NCBI RefSeq assembly: GCF_900112035.1
Contig: NZ_FOKC01000002.1
Location: 248,001 to 312,000 of the forward strand
DNA length: 64,000 bases
Direction: 5' to 3'
DNA from: Nocardioides alpinus
GTDB taxonomy: Bacteria > Actinomycetota > Actinomycetes > Propionibacteriales > Nocardioidaceae
Shown here piece by piece: positions 1 to 9,925 of this stretch; position 1 is the stretch's first letter; each line of letters begins with the position of its first letter. The position numbers and the translations under genes are program-made. The notes beneath the pieces were generated by a model that searched no databases, was not told where the DNA came from, and worked only from the letters and a program-made list of their open reading frames with translations.

Positions 1-1217
1 CCCTTGGCGATGCGGGCGCGGCGCGAGCCGTCGATGATCTTGGGGTTGTCCCGCTCGGCCGGGGTCATCGACTGGATGATCGCCTGGATGCGGTCGATCT
101 CGCGCTCGTCGAAGTTCTCCAGCTGGTCGCGGAACTGACCCATCCCGGGGAGCATCCCCATGATCTTGGTCATCGACCCGAGCTTGCGGATCTGCATCAT
201 CTGCTGGAGGAAGTCCTCCAGGGTAAAGCCGCCCTTGGTGGCGAGCTTCTCGGCGGCCCGCATCGACTGCTCGGAGTCGAAGGCCTTCTCGGCCTGCTCG
301 ATCAGGGTGAGCATGTCGCCCATGTCGAGGATGCGCGAGGCCATCCGGTCGGGGTGGAAGAGGTCAAAGTCGGTCATCTTCTCGCCGCTGGAGGCGAACA
401 TGACCGGCTTGCCGGTGATCGAGCGGATCGAGAGCGCCGCACCGCCGCGGGCGTCGCCGTCGAGCTTGGTCAGCACGACGCCGTCGTAGCCGACTCCGTC
501 GAGGAATGCCTGGGCGGTGACGACCGCGTCCTGGCCGATCATCGCGTCGACGACGAAGAGCACCTCGTCGGGCTGCACGGCGTCGCGGATGTCGGCGGCC
601 TGCTGCATCAGTGTCTCGTCGACGCCGAGGCGACCGGCCGTGTCGATGATGACCACGTCGTGCAGCTTGCGCCTCGCCTCCTCGATGGAGGCGCGCGCGA
701 CCTCGACGGGGTTCCCCGTGCCGTTGCCCGGCTCGGGGGCGAAGACCGGCACGCCGACGCGCTCGCCGTTGACCTGGAGCTGCTGCACCGCGTTGGGACG
801 CTGGAGGTCGGCGGCGACCAGCATCGGTGTCTTGTCCTGGTCCTTGAGCCACAGCGCGAGCTTGGCCGCGAGCGTCGTCTTGCCGGCGCCCTGGAGACCG
901 GCGAGCATGATCACGGTCGGGCCGGACTTGGCGTAGCGCAGGCGGCGGGTCTCGCCGCCGAGGATCGTGACGAGCTCCTCGTGGACGATCTTGATGATCA
1001 TCTGCGCGGGGTTGAGCGCGCCGCTGACCTCCTCGGAGCGGGCCCGCTCCTTCACCGCGCCGACGAACTCCTTGACCACCGGCAGGGCGACGTCGGCCTC
1101 GAGCAGCGCGATGCGGATCTCGCGCGCAGTGGCGTCGATGTCGGCCTCGGAGAGCTTGCCCTTGCCCCGGAGGTTCTTGAAGGTGTCGGCAAGGCGGTCG
1201 GAGAGAGTGGCGAACAC
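1..1217 (-). CDS. ffh: Signal recognition particle GTPase Ffh (C-terminus outside window)
   Basis: Ffh is the protein subunit of the bacterial signal recognition particle. It binds 4.5S RNA and signal sequences on ribosomes and docks on FtsY, encoded about 10 kb away here. The visible 405 residues contain the N domain (about 1-90), the G domain with Walker A GLQGAGKT at about 107-114, DTAGR and TKLDGDARGG motifs, and most of the methionine-rich M domain, ending in RIAKG near the conserved RRARIAKGSG element. The start is a GTG at 1215-1217 giving MFATLSDRL, which matches the family N-terminus. The family is usually about 500 residues, so roughly the last 100 lie beyond the window edge. It follows glnD in the same direction, with a 298-bp gap that contains a repeat doublet. 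Confidence 0.97.
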   Translation of the reverse strand, partial: MFATLSDRLADTFKNLRGKGKLSEADIDATAREIRIALLEADVALPVVKEFVGAVKERARSEEVSGALNPAQMIIKIVHEELVTILGGETRRLRYAKSGPTVIMLAGLQGAGKTTLAAKLALWLKDQDKTPMLVAADLQRPNAVQQLQVNGERVGVPVFAPEPGNGTGNPVEVARASIEEARRKLHDVVIIDTAGRLGVDETLMQQAADIRDAVQPDEVLFVVDAMIGQDAVVTAQAFLDGVGYDGVVLTKLDGDARGGAALSIRSITGKPVMFASSGEKMTDFDLFHPDRMASRILDMGDMLTLIEQAEKAFDSEQSMRAAEKLATKGGFTLEDFLQQMMQIRKLGSMTKIMGMLPGMGQFRDQLENFDEREIDRIQAIIQSMTPAERDNPKIIDGSRRARIAK

Positions 1218-1369
1218 GGTGTGGTCAGTCCTCGGTGTCGTACGACGGGTGGGCGCGGGCGTGCCCGCACGATCGCCCAAGCCTAACCGGCGGGCGGGGT
1301 TTGGCCGGATCCAGCGCGACCGGGTGCGCTTCCGCCTCCCCCTGCCCGGTCCCGCCGGGCCCTCCGGGG

Positions 1370-1515
1370 GTGGCGGCAGATCGCAGTCCGACGACACGAT
1401 TCCCCACCATGTGCCGCCACCCCCGGCAGCCGGCCCGCGATGGTGGCGGCAGATCGCAGTCCGACGACACGATTCCCCACCATGTGCCGCCACCCCCGGC
1501 AGCCGGCCCCGACGC
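1370..1515. repeat. Tandem doublet of a 51-bp palindrome-ended element, 73-bp period
   Basis: Two copies begin at 1370 and 1443. Each has a 51-bp core opening with GTGGCGGCA and closing with its exact reverse complement TGCCGCCAC (1412-1420 in copy 1). A GC-rich linker of about 22 bp follows. The two copies are identical over 67 bp. The second copy runs to within a few bases of the glnD stop codon. A related doublet with the same arm sequence, core length and period lies at 39829-39974. The rest of the 298-bp ffh-glnD gap shows no gene; it should also hold the ffh promoter, which I cannot place. Confidence 0.9.
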
Positions 1516-3738
1516 TCAACCCTCGAGGGCGCCCCGCACGGCGTGGGCGGCCGTGGCTGCCCGCTCCTCGGTCGGACGCACTCCCCCGACCTCCTGGACG
1601 TAGAACACGTCGACGGCCTGCGGCCCCAACGTCGACACGTGGGCCGACGCGACGGTCAGGCCGAGGTCGGCGAGGGTCGTGAGGACCAGGTGGACGACGC
1701 CGGGACGATCGGAGGTCCGGATCTCCAACACCAGCGACTGGCGTGAGGCGGCCGGACGCACCTCGACGATGGGCGGCAGCTCGTCGACGCCCCGCGCCGG
1801 AGGTGACGGCAGGCGCTGGGTGCCCTCGGCCACCCGCCGGATGCGGTCGCGCACGACGGCCGGGTCGAGGTAGGCGTCGGGGACCTCCCAGGCGCTGACG
1901 CCCCACTCCCCCTCGGAGTCGACCTGGGCCCACGCCCGCGCGGCCTTCACCGGCACCCGCAGCGCGGCGAGACCGCCGGCGACGTCGGCCAGCAGCCCGA
2001 CCCGGTCGGCCGCGATCACCGTGACGGTGGCGCCGACCTCGTGCGGGGTGATCTCGACCGACACCGCGCCCGACTCACGTCGTACGACGTCGGGCACGGG
2101 GACCGTCTCGAGGGCGACGACGTGCGAGACCTCGGCGCCCAGCGCAGCGCCGGCGCGGGTCACCAGACGGTCGATGAGCGACTCGCGCCACGAGGTCCAG
2201 GCGGCCGAGGACGTCGCCCGGGCGTCCGCCTCCGTGAGCGCGCGGAGCAGCTCGAGGCTGGCGCCGTCGGGGACGTGGGTGAGGAGCTCGGCCGTGGTGG
2301 CGGGGTCGTCGGGGTCGCGCGTGGTGGCGAGGGTGGCGAGGAGCAGGTGCCAGCGCACCAGCGAGGCGACGACCTCGGCATCGAGGTCGGTGAAGCCCAT
2401 CCGGGTCACGACCTTGCGGGCCAGGGGCTCCCCCGCGACCGAGTGGTCGTGCAGCGAGCCCTTGCCGATGTCGTGCAGCAGGGCGGCGACCAGCAGCAGG
2501 TCGGGACGACGTACGCCGCGGATGAGCGAGCCGGCCTCCGCGCAGGTCTCGACCACGTGCCGGTCCACGGTGAACCGGTGGATCGTCGAGGCGTGCGGCA
2601 GCAGCCGGATCTGCTCCCACTCGGGGAGGAAGGTGTCGATGCCGCCGATCTCGTCCAGCGTCTCCCACACGGGGAGCAGCCCGGGGCCGCTGGCGAGCAG
2701 CCGGACCAGGGCGTCGCGGGCCGGGGCCGGCCACGGGACGGGGAGCTCGGTGCACTCGCGCACGAGGCGGGCAGCCGTTGACGGGGCGAGCACCGCGTCG
2801 CGGCTCGCGGCCTCGGCGGCGGCCCGCAGCAGCAGGGTCGGGTCGTCGGCCGGCTTGGTCCCGGCGTCCAGGACGACCTCTCCGCGGGAGAGGGCGATGC
2901 CGGGGGCGATCCGCTCGAGGGCGGGTGTGCGCCGTCCCTTCTCGCCGGTGGTGCGGTCCATGACCGCGTCGGTGCGACGCCAGGCCAGGCGCGACAGGTG
3001 GCCGATCCGGCGCCCGAGGGAGCGGACGTGACGCTGCGCGGCCTCGGCGTCGGCAAGGTCGAGCCGCTCGGCGAGCGGTCCCCACATCTCGGGGGCGATC
3101 CGGTCGCTGGGACGCCCGGCCAGCTCCTGGACCTCGTCGCGCACGTCGAGGAGCATCACGCGGGCCGCCTCGAGCGCCGGGGTCGAGGCGTCGACCAGCC
3201 AGCTGGCCTCGATCGCCCTGAGCACCCCGGCGTCGCGGAGGCCGCCCTCGGCCTCCTTGACGTCGGGCACCGAGGCGTGGGCGAGCTCGCCGGTCACCTC
3301 GTGGCGCTTGCGAGTGAGGGCCTTCAGGTCCGGCAACCGGGTGCGGGCCTGGCGGCGCCAGTCGGCGAGCATGGTGGTGCGCAGCCGCAGGCTGAGCCCG
3401 GGGTCACCGGCGAGGTGGCGGGCGTCGAGCAGCCCCAGCGCGACGCGGAGGTCGGCGGCGGCCTCGACCATCTCGGACATCGAGCGGACCGAGTGGTCCA
3501 GGCGTCGCCCGGAGTCCCACAGCGGGTACCAGAGGGTGTGGCCGAGGTCGCCGAGCGGTACGTCGTCGTCGTGGACGAGGACCACGTCGAGGTCGGAGTG
3601 GGGCGCCAGCTCGCCGCGCCCGTATCCCCCGACCGCGACCAGGGCCACCCCGGTGACGGGCCCGCAGGAGGCGGCGTACGCCTCCCGGCAGAGCTCGTCG
3701 GCCGAGGTGGCCCTGGTCTGGCGTTGTGCTGCGGTCAC
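1516..3738 (-). CDS. glnD: Bifunctional [protein-PII] uridylyltransferase/uridylyl-removing enzyme GlnD
   Basis: GlnD senses glutamine and modifies PII (GlnB), encoded just upstream; in many actinobacteria the modification is adenylylation rather than uridylylation. The 740-residue protein has a nucleotidyltransferase motif GGYGRGELAPHSDLD (about 37-51), the PII-uridylyltransferase helical region, an HD hydrolase motif LLHDIGKG (about 421-427) and two C-terminal ACT domains (about 590-740). I chose GTG at 3736-3738 because the open frame upstream to 3963 only shadows glnB and has no ATG, GTG or TTG between the glnB stop and this GTG. The gap to glnB is 28 bp, consistent with an amt-glnB-glnD operon. 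Length is slightly shorter than the E. coli protein but normal for actinobacteria. Confidence 0.95.
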   Translation of the reverse strand: MTAAQRQTRATSADELCREAYAASCGPVTGVALVAVGGYGRGELAPHSDLDVVLVHDDDVPLGDLGHTLWYPLWDSGRRLDHSVRSMSEMVEAAADLRVALGLLDARHLAGDPGLSLRLRTTMLADWRRQARTRLPDLKALTRKRHEVTGELAHASVPDVKEAEGGLRDAGVLRAIEASWLVDASTPALEAARVMLLDVRDEVQELAGRPSDRIAPEMWGPLAERLDLADAEAAQRHVRSLGRRIGHLSRLAWRRTDAVMDRTTGEKGRRTPALERIAPGIALSRGEVVLDAGTKPADDPTLLLRAAAEAASRDAVLAPSTAARLVRECTELPVPWPAPARDALVRLLASGPGLLPVWETLDEIGGIDTFLPEWEQIRLLPHASTIHRFTVDRHVVETCAEAGSLIRGVRRPDLLLVAALLHDIGKGSLHDHSVAGEPLARKVVTRMGFTDLDAEVVASLVRWHLLLATLATTRDPDDPATTAELLTHVPDGASLELLRALTEADARATSSAAWTSWRESLIDRLVTRAGAALGAEVSHVVALETVPVPDVVRRESGAVSVEITPHEVGATVTVIAADRVGLLADVAGGLAALRVPVKAARAWAQVDSEGEWGVSAWEVPDAYLDPAVVRDRIRRVAEGTQRLPSPPARGVDELPPIVEVRPAASRQSLVLEIRTSDRPGVVHLVLTTLADLGLTVASAHVSTLGPQAVDVFYVQEVGGVRPTEERAATAAHAVRGALEG

Positions 3739-3766
3739 GACTGCCGGCCCGAGAGGGTCGTCGTCA

Positions 3767-5430
<1,664 letters not shown>

Positions 5431-5634
5431 AGAACCTCCAGGAAACGTAACGGTTGTGGTCCACCAGGCCCATGACGACGATGTCATGCAGGGGTCCACA
5501 TGTTCATCCGAAGACTGGGGGGGCGAGGTTTCACCGGACCTCGGCGGATGTTGCGGGCAGGCAACGGAATCCCCCGCCGTGTTACGGGGGTGTGAACAGA
5601 ACGGACGGGACCCCCACCTTGTTAGGGTTCGGCC

Positions 5635-6579
5635 GTGTCCAGACTGGCCGTGATGGCGCACTTCGACGTCGCCGGAGAGCTGCGTCCGCACGTGCGCGGG
5701 CAGGTCGAGGCGCTGGCCGCGTCGGTCGACACTCTGCTGGTCTGCACGACCGCCCAGCTGCAGGACTCCGCGCGCGCGTGGTTGAACGAGCGGGCGGTCG
5801 TCGTCGAGCGCGCCAACTACGGCTACGACTTCTTCAGCTACAAGGTCGGCCTCGACGCCGCCGGCGACCTGACGGCCTACGACGAGGTGGTGGTCTGCAA
5901 CGACACCTACGTCTTCGCCCTCGACTCCTACGCCCCCGTCTTCGACGAGATGGCGGCCCGGCCGTGCGACTTCTGGGGACTCACCGGCGCCGAGCGCGTC
6001 GCGCCCCACATCCAGTCCTTCTTCATCGCCTTCCGGCCGTGGGTGGTCGGCTCGCGGGCGTTCACCACCTTCTGGGAGGAGATGGAGCCGATCTCCAAGC
6101 GCCGGCAGGTGATCCGTCGCTACGAGGTCGGCATGTCTCGGAGGCTCTACGAGGCCGGCTTCGTCTCCGACACCTACTTCGTGGAGACGCCCGAGGACCA
6201 GCGCATCGCCCGCGAGCGGATGCGGTGGTGGGCGGCCCACCGCTCGCACTTCCCGCGGACCCGCGCAGAGGTCCGCGAGTGGCGTGAGCGCGCCAACGAG
6301 CCGTGGAACCCGGCCCGGAGCCTGGCCGACCGGGTGCTCGACAACGCCCGGCTCCCCTACGTCAAGATCGACACCCTGCGCTACGACCCCTACAACCTCG
6401 ACGCCAAGCGGCTGCTCGAGCTGTGCGAGCGCCGGTTCCCCCAGCGCTTCGACGGGGTCCGCGAGTTCCTGGAGGAGACCGCGCAGTACTACCCGCTGCG
6501 CGACACCGAGCGGCTGCTGCCGACCCCGCTCGCGCTGGAGCCGCTCTTCCCGCGGGTGAGGTACTCCGATGCGCGGTGA
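5635..6579 (+). CDS. Rhamnan synthesis protein F (RgpF)-like protein
   Basis: This 314-residue protein resembles the RgpF family (Pfam rhamnan synthesis F), which acts in assembly of rhamnose-containing cell-wall polysaccharides. Supporting segments are the N-terminal LAVMAHFDVAGELRPHV, the NYGYDFFSYKVGL block with the nearby VVVCNDTYVF, and a central HIQSFFIAF region. No signal peptide or membrane helix is visible, so it is probably cytoplasmic. The start is a GTG at 5635. Its 3' end overlaps the start of the following glycosyltransferase by 11 bp (ATGCGCGGTGA), so the two form a translationally coupled pair probably working on one surface glycan. The acceptor and sugar cannot be told from sequence. 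Confidence 0.75.
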   Translation: MSRLAVMAHFDVAGELRPHVRGQVEALAASVDTLLVCTTAQLQDSARAWLNERAVVVERANYGYDFFSYKVGLDAAGDLTAYDEVVVCNDTYVFALDSYAPVFDEMAARPCDFWGLTGAERVAPHIQSFFIAFRPWVVGSRAFTTFWEEMEPISKRRQVIRRYEVGMSRRLYEAGFVSDTYFVETPEDQRIARERMRWWAAHRSHFPRTRAEVREWRERANEPWNPARSLADRVLDNARLPYVKIDTLRYDPYNLDAKRLLELCERRFPQRFDGVREFLEETAQYYPLRDTERLLPTPLALEPLFPRVRYSDAR

Positions 6580-9556
6580 GCGTCGCCGGCAGGGACCGGT
6601 GAGGTTCGACGACGTCGAGGAGGTCCTGGTCGAGGCCGGCCTGGTCGACGCCGACTACGTCGCCGCGCAGCTCGGCACCGGCTTCGACTCCCTCCACGAG
6701 GCCGCGCGGGCCGCCGTGCAGGCCGGCGACGTCTCGCCGCACCCGCTCTTCGAGGCGCAGTGGATCGGCCGGCGCCGCTCCTGGCAGCGGCTCGGGCAGC
6801 ACCCGGTGCTCTGGTACGTCTCCGAGCGCCGCCGCCGCAACCGGATCTCCCCGCACCCGCTCGTCGACCCGCGGATCATCTTCGCCGCCCACCCGGAGGC
6901 CCGGCACCACCCCTACGGTGCGCTGTCGTACTGGCTGTCGGTCTCCGGCCCCGGGACCCCGCTCCCGACCCGGATCCTGCCCAAGAAGGTGTCGTGGGGC
7001 ACCTACCGGTCCGCTGCGATCGAGGCGGCTGCCGCCTGGCGCGCGCAGGTCGTGCTCGAGCGACCCGAGCTGGTCGGCCCGACGCCCGACCTGCCGACCT
7101 CGCTCGGCACCTCCCCCGCGGTGACCGTCGTGATGGCCGCCCAGGACTCCGGCCCGCTCGTCCACGCGACGATCGCCTCGCTGCAGGCGCAGACCTTCAC
7201 CGACTGGCACCTCGTCGCCGTCGACCGGGGGTCCTACGACGACACGGCGGCGGTCCTGCAGGGCGTGGCGGCCTTCGACGACCGCATCACGCTCGTACGC
7301 GAGACCCGGTGCGGGCAGGCCCGTGCCCTCAACGCCGCACTCGAGCACAGCACCGCCGACCACGTGGCGTTCCTCCCGCTCGGTCGCGAGTGGCTCCCCG
7401 ACATGCTCACCGAGCTGCTCGCCCACGCCCACCACTCGGGTGCCGCGGTCGTCCTGGCGGGCGCCGGAGCGGTCGGCCGTGACCGCGTCGAGCTGCTCGG
7501 CGGTCGGTCCGTCGACCTCGCCACCGCGCTCCTGCGGCGCGCCGCGATCAAGGACGTCGGAGGCTTCGACGAGAGCCTCGGCGGGTCGGTGGAGCGCGAC
7601 CTGGTGCTCCGGCTCTCGCGCGACCACGAGCCGCTGGCGGTCGACGTACCCGTGCTGAGGAGGCCCGATCCCGTCGTCACCGACTTCGCCGACGACTGGG
7701 ACTCGGTGGTGCTCGAGCGCCAGCTCGTCGACTGGGACGGCGCCGCCGCCCGGACCACCTCCCCGGACCTGGTCAGCCACGTCCTGCCGCTCGGCGCCGA
7801 GCCCCGCCGCACCGTCGAGTGGCTGAGCTCCGTGCCGCGCGAGGGCTCGGAGCTGGTGCTCGTCGGGGTCCGCCAGCGCCGCGCCCACCACGTGCTGGCC
7901 GCCTCGATCGCGGCGATCATCTCCGGGGCCAGGTTCGTCTCCGTCACCGCTCCCGTCTCGATGTCTGCCGCCACCAACATCGGGATCTCGGTGGCCGCGG
8001 GCAGCACGGTCCTGCTGGTCCGGCCCGAGGCCATGCCGCCGCGCCAGCCCATCGCCCAGCGCCTCGCCGCGGTCGTGCACGAGCCCGACGTCGCCGTCGC
8101 GCAGCCGCTGGTGGTCGACCTCGACGGGGTCGTCCTCAGCGCCGGGGCACGCTTCAGCGCGGACAACCCGCACCCCGAGCTGTTCCTCGCCGGGCTGCCG
8201 AGCAGCGACGCGGTCCGGATCGGCTCCTGCGAGGTGGCCGCTCCGGCCGCCCCTCTGGTGGCGCTGAAGACCGAGACCGCCATCGCCCTGGGTGGACTCG
8301 CCCCGCGCTTCCACTCCGTGCTCGCGGAGACCGACCTCGGCCTCCGCGCCCGGCAGGCGGGACTGGGCGGGTCGGTCGTCGTCCCGGACACCGTGATCAC
8401 CTCCCGCACGTCCTACGCCGCGCCCGAGGAGCTCATCGGCGCGATGGTGTCGCTGCGCGGCGGCACGGCCGTCCCCCCTCCCGACCGGGCGCCGGAGCTG
8501 CTGGTGCGGGCCGGTCTCGAGGTCATCGACCAGCGCAACCGCCGGATCACCGCCGACCCCGAGGACCGGACCGCGCCGTCGGCCCTGGTGCCCGAGCTCG
8601 TCGTACGCGCCGTGCAGGGGATCCGCGAGTCCCCGCCGCGCCTGCGGTGGGCGGTCGACATCGCGGCCCCGGCCGCCTCCCGCGGCGACCGCTGGGGCGA
8701 CACCTACTTCGCCCGGTCCCTCGCCGACGCCCTCGAACGACGGGGCCAGCACGTCGCGATCGACCGGCGCGACGCCCGTGACCGCGACTCCCGCGACCAC
8801 GACGACGTCCTTCTCGTCCTGCGCGGCCTCGACCGCGTCACGCCCCGTCCCGGCCTGCTCAACGTCGAGTGGATCATCAGCCACCCGGACATGATCAGCG
8901 CGGAGGAGGTGGCGCAGTTCGACCTCGTCTACGCCGCCAGCACCAGCTGGTCCACCCGGATGAGCCGCGAGTGGGGCCTCCCGATCGAGTCGCTGCTGCA
9001 GTGCACCGACACCCGGTGGTTCCACCCCGACCGCGCCGAGCCCGACACCGGACCCCACCTGCTGTTCGTCGGCAACTCCCGCGGGGTCTACCGCTACGCC
9101 GTGCGCAGCGCGCTCGCCGTCGGCGCCGACCTGACGCTCCACGGCAGCGACTGGACCGAGTTCGTCGACCGCGAGCACATCGCGTCAGGTGGGGTGGCCA
9201 ACGAGGAGGTCGGGGCGCTCTACGCCTCTGCCGGCGTCGTCCTCAACGACCACCACCTCGACATGCGGCGCGACAGCTTCGCCTCCAACCGGCTCTTCGA
9301 CGCCGCCGCGTGCGGGGCCCGGATCCTCAGCGACCGCATCGACGGTCTCGAGGAGACCTTCTCCGGGCTGGTGCTGCCCTTCGACAACGAGCACGAGCTG
9401 GCCCGCCTGGTGGCGCCGCCCTACGACGCCTTCCCCGACAACGCCGCGCGCCGGGCGATCGCGGAGCGGATCATCGCCGAGCACAGCTTCGACAAGCGTG
9501 CCGAGACGCTCATCGACGACGCCGTACGCCGCCTGCTGGCCGCCCCGCCGAGCTGA
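6569..9556 (+). CDS. Large multidomain glycosyltransferase
   Basis: The 995-residue protein appears to join several sugar-transfer modules. Residues about 185-360 resemble a GT2-type domain (VTVVMAAQDSGPLVHATI, SLQAQTFTDW, then CGQARALNAALEHS). Residues about 420-640 look like a second, more diverged GT2-like unit. Residues about 660-985 resemble the CgeB/YkvP group of GT-B proteins, including HLLFVGNSRGVYR and RLFDAAACGARILSD. The first 165 residues are unassigned. No membrane helices are evident. It overlaps the RgpF-like gene by 11 bp. The stop codon TGA at 9554-9556 lies inside the first unit of the 32-bp repeat array. A role in building a cell-wall or exported polysaccharide is inferred; the sugar specificity is unknown. 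Confidence 0.8.
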   Translation: MRGERRRQGPVRFDDVEEVLVEAGLVDADYVAAQLGTGFDSLHEAARAAVQAGDVSPHPLFEAQWIGRRRSWQRLGQHPVLWYVSERRRRNRISPHPLVDPRIIFAAHPEARHHPYGALSYWLSVSGPGTPLPTRILPKKVSWGTYRSAAIEAAAAWRAQVVLERPELVGPTPDLPTSLGTSPAVTVVMAAQDSGPLVHATIASLQAQTFTDWHLVAVDRGSYDDTAAVLQGVAAFDDRITLVRETRCGQARALNAALEHSTADHVAFLPLGREWLPDMLTELLAHAHHSGAAVVLAGAGAVGRDRVELLGGRSVDLATALLRRAAIKDVGGFDESLGGSVERDLVLRLSRDHEPLAVDVPVLRRPDPVVTDFADDWDSVVLERQLVDWDGAAARTTSPDLVSHVLPLGAEPRRTVEWLSSVPREGSELVLVGVRQRRAHHVLAASIAAIISGARFVSVTAPVSMSAATNIGISVAAGSTVLLVRPEAMPPRQPIAQRLAAVVHEPDVAVAQPLVVDLDGVVLSAGARFSADNPHPELFLAGLPSSDAVRIGSCEVAAPAAPLVALKTETAIALGGLAPRFHSVLAETDLGLRARQAGLGGSVVVPDTVITSRTSYAAPEELIGAMVSLRGGTAVPPPDRAPELLVRAGLEVIDQRNRRITADPEDRTAPSALVPELVVRAVQGIRESPPRLRWAVDIAAPAASRGDRWGDTYFARSLADALERRGQHVAIDRRDARDRDSRDHDDVLLVLRGLDRVTPRPGLLNVEWIISHPDMISAEEVAQFDLVYAASTSWSTRMSREWGLPIESLLQCTDTRWFHPDRAEPDTGPHLLFVGNSRGVYRYAVRSALAVGADLTLHGSDWTEFVDREHIASGGVANEEVGALYASAGVVLNDHHLDMRRDSFASNRLFDAAACGARILSDRIDGLEETFSGLVLPFDNEHELARLVAPPYDAFPDNAARRAIAERIIAEHSFDKRAETLIDDAVRRLLAAPPS

Positions 9557-9925
9557 CGCTTGCGCGCACGCCAAACCCGCCGACCTGACGCTTACGCGCA
9601 CGCAACACCCGCCGACCTGACGCTTGCGCGCACGCCACACCCACCGACCTGACGCTTACACGCACGCAACACCCACCGAGCTGACGCTTACACGCACGCA
9701 ACACCCACCGACCTGACGCTTACGCGCAGGGACGCGCACACAAGCGACAGGTCGGCACCTGTGCCGCGCACACAAGCGACAGGTCGGCACCTGTGCCGCG
9801 CACACAAGCGACAGGTCGGCACCCCTGCCGCGCACACAAGCGACAGGTCGGCACCTCTGCCGCGCACACAAGCGACAGGTCGGGGCCTCTGCGGTGCGCA
9901 GTTGCGACAGGTCAGCCGAGGAGGG
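9548..9925. repeat. Inverted array of twelve 32-bp repeats (6 + 6) filling a convergent intergenic gap
   Basis: Six units in one orientation begin at 9548, 9580, 9612, 9644, 9676 and 9708 (consensus start CCGACCTGACGCTT). Six units in the opposite orientation begin at 9734, 9766, 9798, 9830, 9862 and 9894 (core AAGCGACAGGTCGG). The cores are reverse complements with one mismatch, and the period is 32 bp on both sides. The first unit contains the stop codon of the glycosyltransferase gene and the last, degenerate unit contains the stop codon of ftsY. The whole 355-bp gap is therefore repeat. Each right-hand unit also carries a small palindrome of the type GGCACCTGTGCC. There is no adjacent transposase or cas gene. 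Confidence 0.95.

Noticed and set aside
354..1286. A 310-codon plus-strand frame across ffh
   Set aside because: It is the antisense shadow of ffh, without family motifs.
6362..9178. A 938-codon open frame on the minus strand across the large glycosyltransferase
   Set aside because: It is a GC-driven shadow with Arg/Gly/Val/Asp-rich composition; the plus-strand frame has recognisable glycosyltransferase blocks and a coupled start.
9548..9925. CRISPR array
   Set aside because: The 32-bp units are contiguous with no unique spacers, they invert at the centre, and no cas gene is present.
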